Shown here: piece after piece, positions 59,233 to 64,000 of the stretch | How positions within the stretch are numbered: the first letter of the stretch is position 1 | How the letters are laid out: every line of letters starts with the position of its first letter | Assembly (NCBI RefSeq): GCF_026210795.1 | Contig: NC_089451.1 | Span: forward strand, 2,588,001-2,652,000 | DNA: 64,000 nucleotides | Origin: Rhizophagus irregularis | Lineage: Eukaryota; Glomeromycota; Glomeromycetes; Glomerales; Glomeraceae | Direction: 5' to 3' | The notes under the pieces: generated by a model | Database searches by the model: none | Told to the model about the DNA's origin: nothing | The model's input: the letters and a program-made list of their open reading frames with translations, nothing else | Program-made: the position numbers and the translations under genes

Positions 59233-59915
59233 GTTATAAGGACAATCATGTAATTGTGGTCACGTGTTACAAAAAATTTAAAATCGAATATTTTTTTTTT
59301 TTATTTATTGATAACGGCATTAATGAAATATAATTCCCCAATAGCTAAATATGTAAACTCTGCGGCCAAGAAGATTTCAGTTATAATGTTGACCTGTTAA
59401 TTAACCGGTTAAGCCGGTCAGATTTTTTTTAGAGCAATCTCTAAAAAAAGTGCGTGCGTTACTGAATTTTTGGTTAATTTTATTATTTCATAAAAGATAT
59501 TAGGTTTGATAATATTTTCAAATTTTTCGCGGAGGCGAAAAAAAATATCATATGATATGACAACCAATAATTTTTTTTTTTTTTTAAACTATACGACTAC
59601 ACCTGAAAAACCAAATAACTAACGTTTTAAAAAAATGTAAGGAAAAGGGTAAATAAAATTGGGGTGAATAAAATTGGGGTGAATAAAATTGGGGTGAATA
59701 AAATTGGGGTAAATAAAATTGGGGTAAATAAAACTGGGGTAAATAAAGTTGGCTCCCACTAATTCTAAAGCTTAAACTAAATTAGTTTACGTAAATCATA
59801 GATTTCCGCCAAGATCTTTGATCGTGACATTAACTTGAATGCTGTAATGCATCAAATGCATAACAAATAAGTATTCACTACATTCATTAATTACCAGTTT
59901 CGATGATTTCGCCAC
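59233..59915. other. Upstream region of the Sel1 kinase
   Basis: AT-rich, with an AACCGGTTAAGCCGGT inverted motif at ~59403 and the 15-bp minisatellite at 59647-59751. No gene is visible. Confidence 0.5.
59647..59751 (+). repeat. Minisatellite: seven 15-bp units of GGGT(A/G)AATAAAATTG
   Basis: Seven consecutive 15-bp units; four are GGGTAAATAAA-type and three GGGTGAATAAA-type, with changes only in the last two. It lies ~270 bp before the kinase ATG. Confidence 0.95.
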
Positions 59916-59921
59916 GAGTAC

Positions 59922-59936
59922 TATGTAGTGTAACTT
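59922..59936 (+). promoter_or_regulatory. Conserved upstream block of the kinase paralogues (copy 4)
   Basis: TATGTAGTGTAACTT, preceded by CGCCACGAGTAC, lies 87 bp before the ATG at 60023. It matches the blocks at 26553 and 50509. Confidence 0.5.
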
Positions 59937-60022
59937 AAAAGCATTAAATGAAAGTGTCGATCAAGGGTGAATATTTCTTTCTTTCTTCCTTTTACTCCCT
60001 TAATCTAATAATAATAAAAAAA

Positions 60023-62832
60023 ATGACAAACCATGAAACCAATCCAATATTTCACCGTTGGTTAGAAAAATCAATTAATCAAGAACATATTATATATTAT
60101 GAATTTTCAGACTTCAATAATTTCCAACCAATAGGAAAAGGTTCATTTGGAAGTGTCTTACGTGCTAATTGGAAAAATACTGATACAATTTTCGCTATAA
60201 AAAAGTTTAATAACGATAAAACGACGTTAAAAGGGGTTGTTAACGAGGTATAAGGAATCATCATCATATAATGTATGATATATATATTTTTTTATATAAT
60301 TATTAATCTAATTTTTAATTTATTTAAAGATAAAATTACATAAGAGAGTTGATTTTCATGAAAATATTTTACGATTCTATGGAATCACAAAAGTAGAAGA
60401 AACTGGTAATTCTATAGTGTATTGTGTTATATTATTATTAAACAAATCTTTTTAATAGAGACAATTTATTTTGATTTGTGTTCAGATGTAACTCGAACAT
60501 ACTCGCTGGTTTTAGAATATGCAGACAGTGGCACATTAACAACTTACTTAAATGAACATTTTAATGAGCTTGAATGGAATGATAAATACCAGTTAGCGTT
60601 GCAACTAGCCAGCGCAGTAGCATGTATGCACGAATGTGATATTATCCATTGCGATCTGGTAACAATTTTTAATCCTGATTTATTGGTTTTTGTAAAATCT
60701 AATTAATACTAACATAATTATTATAGCATGCAGATAATATATTTATACACCAGAAAAAGATAAAACTTGCAGATTTCGGTTTATCAAGAAAAATTTCTTC
60801 ATCTAGTAATCCATCAAAAATATTCGGTGCGATACCTTATATGGATCCAAAAGCTTTAGATAAAGGTCTAAATTACAAATTGAATAAAAAATCTGATGTA
60901 TATAGCGTCGGAATTTTAATTTGGCAAATTTCAAGTGGATATCTACCATTTTTTTCAAAATCTACAAAATGCACCAATTACGATGGACGTTTGATCTTAT
61001 CTATAATAAATGGTGGGAGAGAAGAAATTATTGATGGTACTCCTGTCAAATATAGCAATTTATATACAGGTAAAATGAAAAATAATATTTGTTTTTAAGT
61101 AACCATACAAATACTATTATAATAGATATTAATTATTAATGATCATTTACATTATTAGGATGTTGGAAATACGAACCAAATGAACGTCCAAATATGCGAA
61201 ATGTTGTTTCAGAACTTAAAACAATGATTTCTTTTGAACAACGTGATAAAATTATTGAAACTATTATTAACGAAGAAGAGGATAATCATTCATTGGAAAT
61301 ATATACTGAATCAAACAAAGGAACCATAGATTTAAATAATGAATTAATATTATCAAATAATGGATTAAACATTAATAATATAGATATTAATAATAACTTA
61401 ATTTCACAAAATCAGATGATAATAGATACTAATAATAATTCATCAATATCATTGATATCAGTAGATTCTTTTGATTCAACATTTTATAAAACAATTGTTG
61501 ATAAATTAATAATAGTTATAATTAAGAAACATGATCAAGGTTATACTTTTGACAAGATTCAACGTTTCATTGATCAAAAAATATCACAATTAAATCAATT
61601 AAATCAAACAGTAGATATTCTCATAAATTGGCTCATAAAAAATCAATCAATAATACAATATGTTTGGTTTCTTGGATTATTGTATTATTACGAAATTGAA
61701 GTAAATAAAGATGACAATAAAGCGTTTGAATTGTTTTTTAAAGCAGCAAATGATAATTACTCAATAGCACAAGTTTATCTTGCCAAATGTTATAATGATG
61801 GATATGGAACACAACAAAATAAAAATCTAGCATTCAATTGGTATCAAAGAGCTGTAGAAAACAAAAGCATCATTGGACAGTTTTATTTAGGATACTGTTA
61901 CGAATTTAGTATTGGAACAGAAAAAAATGAAACCAAATCTATTGAGTGGTATCAAAAAGCAACTAAAAATGGAAATGGGACAGCAAAACTTTACCTTGCA
62001 AATTGTTACAAATTAGGAAACGGAGTTGAAAAAAATGAAATTAAAGCTTTTAAATATTATGAGACATTAGCAAAAAAAAGGAAACTCTGATGCTCAACAT
62101 CAACTTGGGAATTGTTTTTATTATGGAATTGGAACAATAATAAATAAAAAACAAGCCTTTTATTGGTATGAAAAAGCAGCTAATAATGGAAATATTATCG
62201 CAAAAATTATTTTTGAACGATATTATAATAAAAAAATCAATCGTATTAAAAAGGATAGAGGTACGAAAATTAAATTTCATAAATTAATTTATTTTGAAGG
62301 ATTAAGACGGATTGGGATTAACAATTATTTTGGAACTGGGACAAAACAAAACTATGAAAAAGCATTTAATTATTTCCAAAGGGCAGCGACAAATGGAAAT
62401 AAATTTGCACAATATGATTTAGGTAATTGCTTCAAAAATGGGGAGGGCGTAACTAAAGATGAAAGAAAAGCTTTCGAATTATATCATAAATCAGCTGAGC
62501 AAGGGTGTAAAAATGCACAATATCAGCTTGGTAACTGTTATAATGAAGGAATTGGAATTGACATTAATAAAATGAACGCGTTTGAGTTATATAAAATTGC
62601 TGCTGAAAGAGAAAATCATATTGCATATAACAAAGCAGCAGAAAATGAAGACAAAGAAATCGAAACTAAGCTTAATAAATCAAAAGCACGTAAGACAAGA
62701 TTTTCGAGTGGACTTTTAATTGTCTTAAATCTCTTTAATAGGCGATTGCGAGATCAAGACAAAGACATTAGTATTTTTCAACTATTAATTTATTTAAGCG
62801 AACAAAATTTTCGGTTTGTATTCATTTTATAA
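60023..62832 (+). CDS. TKL-like kinase with Sel1 repeats, frameshifted in an A-run
   Basis: Five exons: 60023-60247, 60330-60405, 60486-60658, 60727-61069 and 61159-62090. Translation ends after 582 residues; the same coding sequence resumes one frame over to 62832. ATG at 60023 ([15 protein letters not shown]) aligns with the paralogues. Glycine loop GKGSFGSV, lysine in AIKKF, catalytic loop HCDLHADNIF, DFG in LADFGLS, end motif [11 protein letters not shown]. From ~residue 420, about eight Sel1 (TPR-like) repeats follow, e.g. [20 protein letters not shown]; such repeats usually bind partner proteins. At ~62074 a run of eight As stands where seven would keep the frame ([14 protein letters not shown]). 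This is either a sequencing error or a recent break, since the remaining ~250 codons have no stops. It probably represents the ancestral layout of the group. Confidence 0.8.
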
Positions 62833-63888
62833 GATTTTAAGATATATATACTTTTATTTGCAATTTAAGCTTTATGATAAGTACCCAAAAGCACGTAAGA
62901 GAATATTTTCGAATGGACTTTTACGTATATATATATTCGCAATTTAACGTTAATTACTGATCCGTCTAAGATTGGCATTTGGCACTATCTTTATATTAAA
63001 AAATCGGGTGAAATTTAACGTTTCGCAATAAATAAACAAACACTATATTCGCGAAAGCTTATTTTTATTTCATAAAAATCATACTATGTATGTAAAAAAT
63101 CTCAAGGAAAAAGAATAAACTAAAAAAATCGCATTTTTATTAGATGTGGCTTTATTTTGCGTTTTTTTTTTGCAAGATTAGTAAACACTAAAATTATTAA
63201 AACTTAATTATATGCCATAAAATTCATCACATATGCAGAATATTATAAGAAAAATAGGATAAGCAAAAAAAGTTGAACAATTATTATGGTAAATGGGGAG
63301 TTTAAAATTTCGCAGTTACGGAAACTAATTCGTATAGTTTTCTTTATAACCGCGCGTGTTATTTAAGAATAAAATTATACATAAGTATTTATAACTGGTA
63401 TCATTTGGTTCATTTAATAATGTCATTTAATAATGTATTTTGAACATTTGTTTTCAGTTATTTAAAAGTATTTGTAGAAATTCCACATTATTACCTTCGA
63501 ATTATTTAACGAATAAATAATTACATCCTAGTTCGCCAGATAAACCAAGAGAAAGATTTTCTCAAAAATACTTTCTATGGATTTACTGCATGAAACTTTT
63601 ATTCCTTTAGAATATTAAAGATGTTGTTACTTTTTCTTTCCACCAAAATTTTTGATGAATTTCCGCCTAAACGGTTATGGACGTTAGATAGTGCCACAAC
63701 GTAACGTATGTTGGTATATATGTATATATTTATCATATATTCGATCTATGCACTTCTTTGTGTTATGCTTGATGTAATAATTTTTTTACTGAGCTCAATA
63801 AAGAAGTGCTTGTTACCAATAAGCTACCATCACGTGACATTTTAATTGCTGCGCGATAAACTCAAAATAAGAATAACTACCAGCTACA
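62833..63888. other. 3' flank of the Sel1 kinase, nothing coding
   Basis: A piece of the gene tail is duplicated here: AAAAGCACGTAAGAGAATAT and CGAATGGACTTTTA at 62887-62923 repeat the coding segment at ~62685-62719. The rest is AT-rich spacer. Confidence 0.55.
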
Positions 63889-63997
63889 TTTAACCGGGGG
63901 GAAATTAACAGGTGTGCAGAATTACATAATTCCTAGCCAAGTTTCAAAACTGGATTGTACCAGAATTAACGTAATTCCTTACTTCCCCCTGTTAAAA
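63889..63997. mobile_element. ~109-bp palindromic MITE at the window edge
   Basis: TTTAACCGGGGGGAA and TTCCCCCTGTTAAA are the arms, with inner AGAATTACATAATTCC and AGAATTAACGTAATTCC adding pairing. The outer limit could not be checked beyond 64000. Confidence 0.6.
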
Positions 63998-64000
63998 TTA

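Noticed and set aside
58740-59340. Repeated TAATCACTATCAT units considered as a CRISPR-like array
   Set aside because: Spacing is irregular, the units lie inside an inverted-repeat element, and the genome is eukaryotic.

Overview
The window is eukaryotic, very AT-rich nuclear DNA, most likely from an arbuscular mycorrhizal fungus (Glomeromycotina, Rhizophagus-like). The evidence is gene structure (many GT-AG introns of about 60-130 nt), several tyrosine-kinase-like (TKL) kinases with IIHCDL catalytic loops, a Sel1-repeat kinase, an RTC4-type domain, and a dense mix of MULE, hAT, Tc1/mariner-like and miniature inverted-repeat elements. The organism call is inference from family content; no sequence search was run.

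Layout. 1-426: tail of a pogo-like inverted-repeat element. 793-6042 (-): kinase with four tandem ~306-residue cysteine-rich repeats. 6450-9209: nested inverted-repeat elements with an unrecognised decayed coding region. 11939-16732 (+): multi-exon Ion_trans-type channel with two frameshifts, followed by a deleted pseudogene copy. 20821-23498 (-): P-loop GTPase with UIM-like N-terminus and Asn/Gln-rich repeats. 26625-29036 (+): N-terminal kinase fused in frame to the channel family, cut in its pore exon by an hAT element and a MITE; channel remnants resume downstream. 35120-37274 (+): second kinase with a MITE in intron 1 and a mutated splice donor. 38.5-42.8 kb: element with inverted repeats encoding a large DDE-like transposase of unassigned family. 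42.96-44.86 kb: a second, decayed kinase-channel fusion, split by a pogo-like MITE. 45.6-46.8 kb: MULE relic. 50640-52255 (+): third kinase, paralogue of the second. 52719-56984: near-intact MULE whose single gene joins a FAR1/MULE transposase, a SWIM finger and an RTC4-like domain. 57.5-58.5 kb (-): Tc1 relic. 60023-62832 (+): fourth kinase with Sel1 repeats, broken by one extra A.

How the parts fit. The four plus-strand kinases are one paralogue group. They share intron positions, an HCD instead of HRD catalytic loop, and a conserved block (core TATGTAGTGTAAC) just upstream of the start. Two have lost the Sel1 tail; one has exchanged it for a channel. Kinase loci at 32.8-37.8 kb and 48.9-57.1 kb are segmental duplicates, each preceded by channel 3' debris, and the MULE sits inside one of them. 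The window reads as an actively duplicating signalling-gene cluster shuffled and broken by DNA transposons.

All exon limits were read by eye and checked for phase; no expression data were available.
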